Source of the DNA: CAYONP01 sp964405335
GTDB taxonomy: Bacteria > Armatimonadota > UBA10988
Length of the DNA: 64,000 nt
Direction of reading: 5' to 3'
Assembly: GCA_964405335.1 (NCBI GenBank)
Contig: CAYONP010000007.1
Span: 1-64,000, forward strand
The notes below the pieces were generated by a model. It worked only from the letters and a program-made list of their open reading frames with translations. It had not been told where the DNA came from and did not search any database. Below are positions 24,022-31,495 of this stretch, piece after piece; position 1 is the first letter of the stretch; each line of letters starts with the position of its first letter. Position numbers and translations under genes: made by a program.

Positions 24022-25161
24022 GTGGCCAACGAGCTGGTGACCGAGCCCGTCGACGACGCGACGCGCTCGTGGCACTGGGACCTGCGAGACTGTGCCGGCG
24101 AGGGTGCGAGGACCTTCGACATCGTCTTCGACGCCGAGGCAGTCGAGGCGCAGGGGTGGGTCGACGCCTGGGCCGACGCCGAGGCCCATGGGCGCGCCTA
24201 CGGCTGGTGGGATCACCTCAACACCGGCTCGCTGGCCGTTGTCATCGTGACTGCCATCGCGACGTCGAACATGACCCATGGTCTCGTCGCCTTCGCCTGT
24301 TGGTGGCTCTACCGGGCCTACGCCGACCACTTTCTGAGCCGGGCTGCGGTGGCAAAGGCAACTGTACGCGCCAACGAAGCTGCGCTGCGCCAGCGGTACG
24401 TCATTGGCGACGCTGGGTTGCTGCGGCTCGATGAGACCGCTGCCGAGTTCACGTGGTGGAGGCGCTACACCTGCTCCGCCCGCTGGCCGCAGGGCATCTG
24501 CCTCTGGACCGGTCACAACGGCTGGTTGTTGCCGACCACAGGGCTGGCTGCCGAGGACGCCCAGTGGCTGGCCGACCTGGTCACCTCACGGCTCCCGACG
24601 CAGTGCGACGACGGCGCGGTGCGGGCTCCGTTGTCGGCCGTGGCCGAACCGCGATGGCCGGTGCCGCCGAGCGGAGAGTCGGTCATCACCTTCACTGCCG
24701 AAACCGACTGGTCGGATCGCCGAGTGTGGTATCAGCTCGCGCTCCGCCTCAGCCTCCGGTACCCGTCCCAGGCGATCATCGCCGCCTGGCTGCTCACTAC
24801 CGGACTGGTGCTGGGCTGGCCGTGGGTGGTTGCCTGGGCCGCTCTGGCCGCGATGCCGGTGTTTCTCATCATCTGGCAGGTTATCCGGACGGTCGCGGAG
24901 CGCGGGCCAAGGCCGGGTGAACCGGCTCGCTGCCTCTGGGCCCTGCACGACGACGGTCTCTGGTTCCGTGGCGACGACTGGTGCGCCGAGCGTCGCTGGA
25001 CCTGCTACCCCGAGGCGTGGGAGCTGCGCGACCACTTCGTGCTCCTCTGGCAAGGGAAGGTGCCGCACCTGGTGGCCAAGCGCTGCCTCACGGACGAACA
25101 GGCCGAGCGACTGCGCGAGCTGCTCGGCCGTCACTCCACGTTCCGCGCGCGGAGGACGTGA
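24022..25161 (+). CDS. YcxB-like membrane protein, double-unit (paralogue 1)
   Basis: A 379-aa membrane protein with two similar halves. Each half has a hydrophobic hairpin (LAVVIVTAIATS... and IIAAWLLTTGLVLGWPWVV...) followed by a soluble segment that begins with a DxGL-type strand (GDAGLLRLD, HDDGLWFRG) and ends in a helix (LADLVTSRL, LRELLGRH). This matches the YcxB-like C-terminal domain layout. GTG 24022 follows GGAG at 6 nt. It is the first of three tandem paralogues; its final 66 nt of homology to paralogue 2 is almost identical at the DNA level. Function unknown. Confidence 0.78.
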   Translation: MANELVTEPVDDATRSWHWDLRDCAGEGARTFDIVFDAEAVEAQGWVDAWADAEAHGRAYGWWDHLNTGSLAVVIVTAIATSNMTHGLVAFACWWLYRAYADHFLSRAAVAKATVRANEAALRQRYVIGDAGLLRLDETAAEFTWWRRYTCSARWPQGICLWTGHNGWLLPTTGLAAEDAQWLADLVTSRLPTQCDDGAVRAPLSAVAEPRWPVPPSGESVITFTAETDWSDRRVWYQLALRLSLRYPSQAIIAAWLLTTGLVLGWPWVVAWAALAAMPVFLIIWQVIRTVAERGPRPGEPARCLWALHDDGLWFRGDDWCAERRWTCYPEAWELRDHFVLLWQGKVPHLVAKRCLTDEQAERLRELLGRHSTFRARRT

Positions 25162-26294
25162 TGCAGACCGAGCTCCAACACGAGGTGCCGCTGACCGAGG
25201 CCGATCGCCTGCCTACGGACGGGTGGGATCTGGAGTCCATGGTCGGCGGCGGACGGCTGCGCCTCGAGCGCAGTTACGATGAGCAGGACCTCATTGCGCA
25301 CAGCCGGCTGGCCCAGCGGGCGGCCGCGAAATCGTCGCCGGGCTGGTTCGCCGCCGCCCTCGTCGCCGAACTCCTGTGCGTCGCGGCACCCTTTGTCGTG
25401 GGAACGCAGCCGCCGGAGTGGATGCTGCCGGCGACGTGGCTGACCTGCGTCGCATACCTGGCAACCCTCAGTCAACGCCGGATCGCGCGAGCGGCTCGGC
25501 ACCGGCGCGACGGTGCCGAGCTCCCGTCGATCCTCGCGTTCGGCGATGGCGGGCTCTACTTCCGGTCCGCCTTGTTTGACGAATGGCAGGACTGGTCTGC
25601 GCTCGGACCGGCCAGACTGCTGCCCGAGGGGTTCCTGTTCGACGCACCCAGTGGCCTAGGCTTCCTGCCCAGCCGCTGGTTCACCCCCGGAGAGCTGGAG
25701 CAGCTGCGCCAGCACATCCGCCGGCGGCTGCCGCTAAGCGGCATGGGCGGCGAGTCGCAGCCGCTGCCGGGCGGTCGAGAGCTGAGCGCGCCCAGCCTGC
25801 CCGCGCTGCCCGGAGCGATCCGGTTCTCCAGCACGGTCGAACTCGACGAATACCGCGTGGCGCGGCCGCTGTGCCGGCGCCGGATCGCGCGCTGGCGTAA
25901 GCAGGAGCTCGTCACCCTCGCCCTCTGTGGCCTGATGGCGCTCGTCAGCCCTTGGCCCTGGCCGCTGGCCTGGCTCGGCGTGGCACTCCTGCCGGCGGTG
26001 GTCCTGGCGGAGCTGCTCACGTCACTGCGCGGGTGCCTGCCGCGCTACGCCATGGGCGGCGGGCACACCGAGTGGCAGGTCGGCGACGAGGGCATCATGC
26101 TGGCTCACCCGTGGTACTGTGGCCGGCGCTCTTGGCAGTGCTACCCCGAGAGCGCCGAACTGCCGGATCACTTCGTGCTCTGGTGGATGGGCTTTGTGCC
26201 GCACCTGGTGGCCAAGCGCTGCCTCACCGACGAACAGGCCGAGCGACTGCGCGAGCTGCTCCTCACCCACACCCACTATCGCCGCCACCGCTAG
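25161..26294 (+). CDS. YcxB-like membrane protein, double-unit (paralogue 2)
   Basis: A 377-aa paralogue of the preceding protein with the same architecture: N-terminal hairpin (ALVAELLCVAAPFVVG), a GDGGLYFRS strand, second hairpin (LVTLALCGLMALVSPWPWPLAW), then DEGIMLAHP and the closing HLVAKRCLTDEQAERLRELL segment. ATG 25161 overlaps the previous stop by one base (TGATG). The 66-bp tract 26196-26261 matches 25060-25125 at 65 positions, far above the rest of the pair. Function unknown; a scaffold or sensor in the inner membrane is plausible. Confidence 0.78.
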   Translation: MQTELQHEVPLTEADRLPTDGWDLESMVGGGRLRLERSYDEQDLIAHSRLAQRAAAKSSPGWFAAALVAELLCVAAPFVVGTQPPEWMLPATWLTCVAYLATLSQRRIARAARHRRDGAELPSILAFGDGGLYFRSALFDEWQDWSALGPARLLPEGFLFDAPSGLGFLPSRWFTPGELEQLRQHIRRRLPLSGMGGESQPLPGGRELSAPSLPALPGAIRFSSTVELDEYRVARPLCRRRIARWRKQELVTLALCGLMALVSPWPWPLAWLGVALLPAVVLAELLTSLRGCLPRYAMGGGHTEWQVGDEGIMLAHPWYCGRRSWQCYPESAELPDHFVLWWMGFVPHLVAKRCLTDEQAERLRELLLTHTHYRRHR

Positions 26295-26324
26295 CCGCCG
26301 ATATACGTTCGATCAGGAACCGCC

Positions 26325-26894
26325 GTGCACCGGCTTGCCCTGGAGACGGCCTCGACCCGACTGGCGCTCGACGAACTCGAGGCGCTGCGTGAATACGCGC
26401 CGGCCGAGGCCGTTCGGCTCGAGTTCTGGTATACCGCCGACGACTACGCCAACGCCCTGCGCACCTATGCCGGCCGGCGGCTTGGGCCGAGCCGCCGGGC
26501 GCTCACCGCGGCGGCGGCGCTGGTCGCCCTGATGCTGCTCGGCGCCGGGCAGGCCGGCGGCTGGTTCCTGCTGCTCTGGCTCGGCTTGCTCTGGCTCGGT
26601 CTGCCGCGCTGGCTGCGCCGCCAGGCCACGGCGCAGTTTGCCCGCGAGACGCGCTTTCACGATCAGGCGCTGATGCAGTTCGACCTCGACGGCCTGCTGC
26701 TGCGCAACTCCGCCGGCTACATGGTCGCCGACTGGAGCTACTACCACGAGGCGTGGGAGTCCGACTCGGTCTTCCTGCTCTTCTTCCAGACCCAGCTCTT
26801 CCACATCGTGCCCAAGCGGGTGTTCGCCTCGGCCGCGCAGCGACGGCGCTTCCGCGAGCTGCTCGAGCGCCGGGTGCCGGTGGTCCGCACCTGA
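26325..26894 (+). CDS. YcxB-like membrane protein, single-unit (paralogue 3)
   Basis: A 189-aa protein with one YcxB-like unit. It has a charged N-terminus (RLEFWYTADDYANALRTY), a hairpin of two hydrophobic helices (LVALMLLGAG and WFLLLWLGLLWLGL), then FDLDGLLLRN, SYYHEAWESDSVFLLFF and HIVPKRVFASAAQRRRFRELL. The last block is the classical YcxB C-terminal pattern and shows where paralogues 1 and 2 belong. GTG 26325 follows AGGAACC. Third gene of the cluster. Confidence 0.8.
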   Translation: MHRLALETASTRLALDELEALREYAPAEAVRLEFWYTADDYANALRTYAGRRLGPSRRALTAAAALVALMLLGAGQAGGWFLLLWLGLLWLGLPRWLRRQATAQFARETRFHDQALMQFDLDGLLLRNSAGYMVADWSYYHEAWESDSVFLLFFQTQLFHIVPKRVFASAAQRRRFRELLERRVPVVRT

Positions 26895-26963
26895 TCCTGG
26901 GACAGGTGCATGGTGACGAAATCGGCCGCATAATGCCCGCGTTCGTGTGCGGAGGAGACATAC

Positions 26964-27659
26964 ATGCGCGTCTGGCGGTGGATCACATCCCTGCTGGTTG
27001 TGCTTTGCATCGGGATCCTGTCGTCCGCTCCGGCGGCCGCAGAGGGCAGGGGCGGCCGAGGACCGGGTGAGCTGGCGCAGGCCGTGCGCCGACAGCTCGG
27101 CAACGCTCTGGCGCAGTACGCCGAGGCTCAGCGGCTCAAAGTCGATGCCGAGAGCCTGGCGTTCGGACTGACGAGCGACGCCGTGGCGGCGACGATGCCG
27201 ACCGAGGAGGTGTCGTTCGTCTTTCACAACATCACCTGGACGTACGATGCGGCGGTGGCCTTTCTCGATGTGCCGGCCGACGCCAGCGGAGGCAAGTTGA
27301 CGGCCGGGATGTACACCATCCGGCTGGCCGGCAGCACCGAGCGCGAGGAGGTCATCGCGCAGTTCATCAACCGCGCCGGTGAGACGGTCTACTCGACCGG
27401 CGTCGGCAATCCCGAACCCTTGGCCAGTCAGGCCAAGAAGGACAAGACCGACAAGCCGCCACGGAAGACGAAGGTCAAGATCAAGCTCGGGCCCGGCGGG
27501 ATCGAGATCATCATCATCTCCGAGCCGGTGCCCGGCGGCGGTGGTGGCGGCGGCGGCGAAGGCGGCGGCGAAGGCGGCGGCGAAGGCGGCGGTGAGGGCG
27601 GCGGCGAGGGGGGTGAAGGCGGCGACGACCGAGGCGGCAGCATCGGTCTGGCCTGGTAG
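26964..27659 (+). CDS. Exported protein with Gly/Glu-repeat tail
   Basis: A 231-aa protein with a signal peptide (SLLVVLCIGILSSAPAAA). The mature N-terminal domain (about 45-150) has a mixed pattern and a LTAGMYTIRLAG segment; I recognise no family. After a Lys-rich linker, residues ~190-225 repeat GGGE, encoded by a 12-bp period of GGCGGCGAAGGC-type units. Such a tail is probably flexible and surface-exposed, and the DNA can vary by slippage. ATG 26964 has GGAGGAGA upstream. A CATAAT hexamer at 26929-26934 could be its -10. Confidence 0.75.
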   Translation: MRVWRWITSLLVVLCIGILSSAPAAAEGRGGRGPGELAQAVRRQLGNALAQYAEAQRLKVDAESLAFGLTSDAVAATMPTEEVSFVFHNITWTYDAAVAFLDVPADASGGKLTAGMYTIRLAGSTEREEVIAQFINRAGETVYSTGVGNPEPLASQAKKDKTDKPPRKTKVKIKLGPGGIEIIIISEPVPGGGGGGGGEGGGEGGGEGGGEGGGEGGEGGDDRGGSIGLAW

Positions 27660-27676
27660 CCGGTGTAGCGGCAGCT

Positions 27677-27716
27677 CGGCGTCCGGCCGGCCCGCGGTGG
27701 GCCGCGCCGGACGCCG
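27677..27716. terminator. Strong GC hairpin between convergent genes
   Basis: CGGCGTCCGG (27677-27686) pairs with CCGGACGCCG (27707-27716), with further pairing inside. No T-run follows, so it could be a bidirectional termination or pause element between the genes ending at 27659 and 27717. Confidence 0.5.
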
Positions 27717-29222
27717 TCATTCGTCCAGGGCCGGCAGCGTCCAGCCCGGCACCGGCGCGGCCGGCTTCAGCGTCCAGGCCTGCCGCACGGCGTGGGCCAT
27801 CACCGTCGGGGCCTCGAACCCTTCGGGGAAGATAATCCAGCGGAAGCTGCCCAGCGACGGGCCGATGTGATCGGCGGGCGCGAGCCGCGCCGGTGCGAGC
27901 GTCACCGTGTCGGGCAGTTCGCCGGTCGAGACGACCGTGCGGAGGGCGCGGATCAGGCCGAGGAGCAGCTCTTCGGGCCGGACCACCAGCCCGCCGACCA
28001 TCACCGCCGAGGGCACTCGCCGGCGGCGCTGACGCGGCGGCCGTTCGGCCTCGGGCAGTTCGGCGCGGGGGAGCAGTTGCTCGAGCGGCCGGCACTGCGC
28101 GGCGACCACGTCGGCCGCGGCCACCAGCGCCTCGCCACGGACCGGCGTCGGGCCGGGCAGCGGCGGCACCTCGTCGAGCGGACCGTCGAGCGGCTGCGGC
28201 TGGCCCATGCGCAGCGGCGAGCCGGGCGGCGAGGCGGCGTCGGGCCGCAGCAGAGCGGCGACCACGCTGAGGATCTCGGCCGCGCTGAGCCAGCCGTCGG
28301 CCACGGCGGCGTAGCCCACCGTGTCGGTCCACTCGCTGGTCGCCTCGACCAGCGCCGCGGCCGAATAGTAGGCGCGGCGGGCGCGGTCGCGGTACATCTC
28401 GGCCAGGTCGAGGGCCGTCACCGGCTGCGCCTCGCTCTCGGCCAGGTGGCGCAGGTAGACCTCCATCGCCGCGAACCGGCGCTCGACCTCAGCCGGCGGC
28501 GGCAGCGGTGGGCACTGCCAGTCGGCCCGCGCGGGGTTTGCCCCTCGAGCGAAGTTGACCGCGTCCCAGAACGCCTCGGTGACCCACTCGGTGGGGTGGA
28601 AGTAGATGCTCACCACCCCGCCGCCGGTGCCGGCCAGGCGGTCGACGATCTGGTCGTAGACGGCCACCGCGTCGAGCTCGGCGCCGGGCTCGCGCAGCCG
28701 GAAGCGAGTCTCGTTAGGCCCCATGCCAAAGACGTGGAGCAGGCCCATGTACCAGAACGGCGCGCCGTCGAGTTTGACCCAGGGTCCGCTGTCGATGTAG
28801 GTTGGCACGCCCCACTCGCGCAGGACCGGATAGAGCTGTGGCGCCCAGGCCCCGCCGGCCTGGCCAAAGGTGGCGATTGGTCGCTCGAAGATGCGCGCCA
28901 CGTCGGCGCAGCCGGCCGACTCGGCGTGGCGGAACATGCCCACGCCCTCGTCCCAGGGCAGTTCCTCGCAACACTCGGTGACCACGGGATGGACACTGTG
29001 CAGGTCGGTGTGATACCCGATCGCGTGCCGGCGCAGCGCGGCGACGACATCGTGCCGGCCACGCTGCTGCAACCGCCGCGCCTTCTCGCCGACCAGCTTG
29101 AAGGTCGCCGGCAGACGATACTGGGTGTGCAGCCGGGCCAGGCGCAGCGCGGCGTCGTCGGCCGCCGGGGTCAGGTAATCCTCGGTGTCGTACCAGACAC
29201 AGACGTAGACGGGCGAGCGCAA
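27717..29222 (-). CDS. Polysaccharide deacetylase-like protein with long C-terminal extension
   Basis: A 501-aa protein. Residues ~1-260 follow the NodB/polysaccharide deacetylase layout: VCVWYDTEDYLTP (first Asp pair), RLPATFKLVGEKA, GYHTDLHSVHP (His ligands) and SIYFHPTEW (last His). The second part (300-480) is an alpha-rich region rich in Leu/Ala and Pro linkers of unknown role. No signal peptide is seen from the TTG start at 29222, which has GGAG 6 nt upstream; GTG 29321 would overlap the divergent gene by 31 nt. The deacetylase core is rather degenerate, so activity is uncertain. Divergent from the polymerase-like fusion. Confidence 0.68.
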   Translation of the reverse strand: MRSPVYVCVWYDTEDYLTPAADDAALRLARLHTQYRLPATFKLVGEKARRLQQRGRHDVVAALRRHAIGYHTDLHSVHPVVTECCEELPWDEGVGMFRHAESAGCADVARIFERPIATFGQAGGAWAPQLYPVLREWGVPTYIDSGPWVKLDGAPFWYMGLLHVFGMGPNETRFRLREPGAELDAVAVYDQIVDRLAGTGGGVVSIYFHPTEWVTEAFWDAVNFARGANPARADWQCPPLPPPAEVERRFAAMEVYLRHLAESEAQPVTALDLAEMYRDRARRAYYSAAALVEATSEWTDTVGYAAVADGWLSAAEILSVVAALLRPDAASPPGSPLRMGQPQPLDGPLDEVPPLPGPTPVRGEALVAAADVVAAQCRPLEQLLPRAELPEAERPPRQRRRRVPSAVMVGGLVVRPEELLLGLIRALRTVVSTGELPDTVTLAPARLAPADHIGPSLGSFRWIIFPEGFEAPTVMAHAVRQAWTLKPAAPVPGWTLPALDE

Positions 29223-29290
29223 GCCGGGCTCCGGGCGCGGGGCGATTGGCCGCGCGGTGACCGACTCCTCGGCCGCTGGGGAGGCTGAGC

Positions 29291-31495
29291 GTGATCGCCA
29301 AGCTGAGCATCGAGCGCGCACCGACCGCCGCCGGCGAGCGATTCACCATCGCGCCGCTGCCGGCCGAGCGCGCCGCCATGCTGGCGCTCGCCCTGCGCCG
29401 CGCGGCGCTGACCCGCGTAGCGCTGCCGGCGGTCACCTCGGTGGCCTTTCCGGCGTTCGAGTCCTGGTACACCCGCCCGCCACAGCTTGCCGAGTCGCTC
29501 CTCCAGATCGCCCGCCGGCTGGCCGGGCTCGGACTCGGCCTCGATGCCGCGCCGGGAGACTACCGCTTCGCCGTCGGCGGGCCGCAGCGGGTGACCGCGG
29601 GCGATGTCGGCCTGCTCACCGGTCTGCCGACCGTCGGCGACGAGCCGATGCTGACCATCGGCCCCGGCGGCGGGCTCGAGCTGGAACTGACCGTCGGCGA
29701 GCCGGACGACACGAGGACCTTGCCCCTGGCCGGCTGGACGCACCGCGTGGCCGAGGATCGTCTGGAGCTGAGCATCGCCACCGACGGCCGCATCACGCCC
29801 GCCGGCCTGCTCGCCGCGGCGGCGCGGAGCCTGCTCGTCGCCCGCTCGGCGCCGGCCGAGGTGACCACCGTGCTGCGCGCGCTGGCGGCCCTGCCGCCGG
29901 GTGAACCGCCGGCGCCGGTCCAGGCTCCGCCGCCGGCGGAGATCGACCCAGCCTTCGCGCACCAGCACACCTGGCTGCCGTCGTGGCGGGCGTTCGTCGA
30001 GCAGGGGCTGGCCGCGGCGCTCGGGTCGGCCTTCCCGCTCGTCGCCGCGGATGGCGGGATCCGGATCGACCTGCTCGGCGCGCGGCTGGCGCCGGCGCCA
30101 CGGACCGCGCAGGCATGTCTGGACACCGGCGAGGGCCACACCCGGCCGATGGTGGCCCGGCTGAAGCTCACCGACCTGCGCCTGCAGCGGGTCACGCAGC
30201 CGCTGGCGGTGCTGGGCGAGTGCCCCGCCGTCGGCGAACGCGGGACGGTGGTGATCGACGGTGAGAAGCGGCTGATCGTTCCGCGGCTGAGCGCCGACGG
30301 CCGGCGGCTCGAGCGGGTCGGCGAGCGGCTCGAAGCGGCGCTGCGCGAGCAGTTGCGGCAGCGCGGAGCCGCCCTGCGGGCGGTGATGTCGGTCGGCAGC
30401 GGCCCGGCGCCCGAGCCCGCTGCGCTGGCGGCGGCATGGGGCCTGACCGAGGCGCTGCTCGAGTTCGCCCGTCGGCAGAGCGTGCCCGTCGAGGGCGCCA
30501 ACCCAGTGGCCCACGCCGTCCGCCTGCGCGAGATCTGGCCGCCGGAGCGTGATCGCGGCCGCGCCGCACCCCGCGGCCTGCTCGCCGCGCAGAGTGCCGT
30601 CGCCGCGGGACAGGTGAGCGAGGATGGCGCCATCGGGACCGGCGGCGCCGCCATCGCCGAGCGGGTCGGCGGTCAGGCGGCGCTGGCCGCGCTCGTACGC
30701 GCCGTCTGCCTGCTCGAGCCCGATCCGCCGCCCGACGGTCCCTGGCGCGACCTGGCCGTCGCCGGCGCGGCGGTGGTGACGGCGCCGATCGGTGGCCTGG
30801 TCGAGAGCCTGGAGCCCGACGCCGTGGTCGTCGCCGGCGTGCGGGTCGAGGTGCCCTGGACCGCGCGCCTGCTCGTCCAGGTCGGTCAGCACGTCGCCGT
30901 CGGCGAGTCGTTGGCCGAGCTGCCCGGCGTGCGCGACGGAGCGGTCGCCCTCGGCCGCCGGCTGCGGGTGGTGATGCAGGCCGGCGACGAGCCGCACGTC
31001 GTCGCCGCCGAGACACTGCCCAATCGCTTCGCCGCGCTGCTCGAGCGGCGGCTGACGGTGCCGCTGGACGCGGGGCGGCTGCTCACCCGCACCACCAGTT
31101 ACGACGCGGATCATCTTGACCGCCACGGCATCGTGCGGGTCGGCACCGTGGTGCGCCGAGGCATGGTGCTGGCCGGAGTGCTGGCCGGCGGCGAGGATGT
31201 CTCGCTGCGCGCCGGCGCCGAGGTGGCCGGCTGGCAGGTGGCCGGAGTGCATCACAGCGCCGCGCGGGTGGTCCTCCGCCTCTGCGCGGTCGAGCCGCTC
31301 CGGCCCGAGGATCGGCTGTGCGACCGGCGCGGTTGGGCGTTCGGGGTCAATGAGCTGCGCGCGCCGGCCGCCCTGCCGCCGGCCGCCGACGGCGCGCCGG
31401 CCGACCTGCTGCTGCGCGGCCTGAGCCCGCCGCCGGGCAGTCGCGCCGAGTTCGCCGCGGGCAGCGCCTATCTGTTGCGCCTGCGCGGTGCCTGA
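29291..31495 (+). CDS. RNA polymerase-like fusion: alpha-NTD domain joined to reduced beta-like region
   Basis: A 734-aa protein. Residues 18-190 match RpoA N-terminal domain in order: FTIAPLPAERAAMLALALRR against the alpha EPLERG...ALRR strand-helix, then VTAGDVGLLT (alpha VTAADI) and DRLELSIATDGRITP (alpha DKLVIEMETNGTIDP). After a Pro-rich linker (200-217), beta matches follow: 228-266 (beta N-terminal helix and RLGEP-like strand), ERGTVVIDGEKRLIVPRLS (beta NGTFVINGTERVIVSQL), 384-412 (beta KEFFGSSQLSQFMDQ..NPL region), 488-515, 529-562 (beta VLADGPSTDGGELALG), 580-628 (beta IVRIG..V..GDILVG region) and 640-715. The beta2 lobe, most of the rifampicin/fork region and beyond are missing. Lysines of the beta KxxxGDKLxGRHGNKG motif are replaced (RPEDRLCDRRG, 671-681). 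It is probably catalytically inactive. GTG 29291 has GGGGAGG at 6 nt. Role unknown. Confidence 0.8.
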   Translation: MIAKLSIERAPTAAGERFTIAPLPAERAAMLALALRRAALTRVALPAVTSVAFPAFESWYTRPPQLAESLLQIARRLAGLGLGLDAAPGDYRFAVGGPQRVTAGDVGLLTGLPTVGDEPMLTIGPGGGLELELTVGEPDDTRTLPLAGWTHRVAEDRLELSIATDGRITPAGLLAAAARSLLVARSAPAEVTTVLRALAALPPGEPPAPVQAPPPAEIDPAFAHQHTWLPSWRAFVEQGLAAALGSAFPLVAADGGIRIDLLGARLAPAPRTAQACLDTGEGHTRPMVARLKLTDLRLQRVTQPLAVLGECPAVGERGTVVIDGEKRLIVPRLSADGRRLERVGERLEAALREQLRQRGAALRAVMSVGSGPAPEPAALAAAWGLTEALLEFARRQSVPVEGANPVAHAVRLREIWPPERDRGRAAPRGLLAAQSAVAAGQVSEDGAIGTGGAAIAERVGGQAALAALVRAVCLLEPDPPPDGPWRDLAVAGAAVVTAPIGGLVESLEPDAVVVAGVRVEVPWTARLLVQVGQHVAVGESLAELPGVRDGAVALGRRLRVVMQAGDEPHVVAAETLPNRFAALLERRLTVPLDAGRLLTRTTSYDADHLDRHGIVRVGTVVRRGMVLAGVLAGGEDVSLRAGAEVAGWQVAGVHHSAARVVLRLCAVEPLRPEDRLCDRRGWAFGVNELRAPAALPPAADGAPADLLLRGLSPPPGSRAEFAAGSAYLLRLRGA

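Noticed and set aside
29171..31255. Long minus-strand frame opposite the polymerase-like fusion
   Set aside because: Low-complexity Arg/Gln/Gly-rich sequence with no recognisable domain; the plus-strand frame has the better start and matches known families.
29291..31495. Reading the fusion as two separate genes joined by an assembly error
   Set aside because: The alpha-like and beta-like parts are in one frame with a Pro-rich linker and no start or ribosome site between them, so I keep it as one gene, though reads should confirm it.
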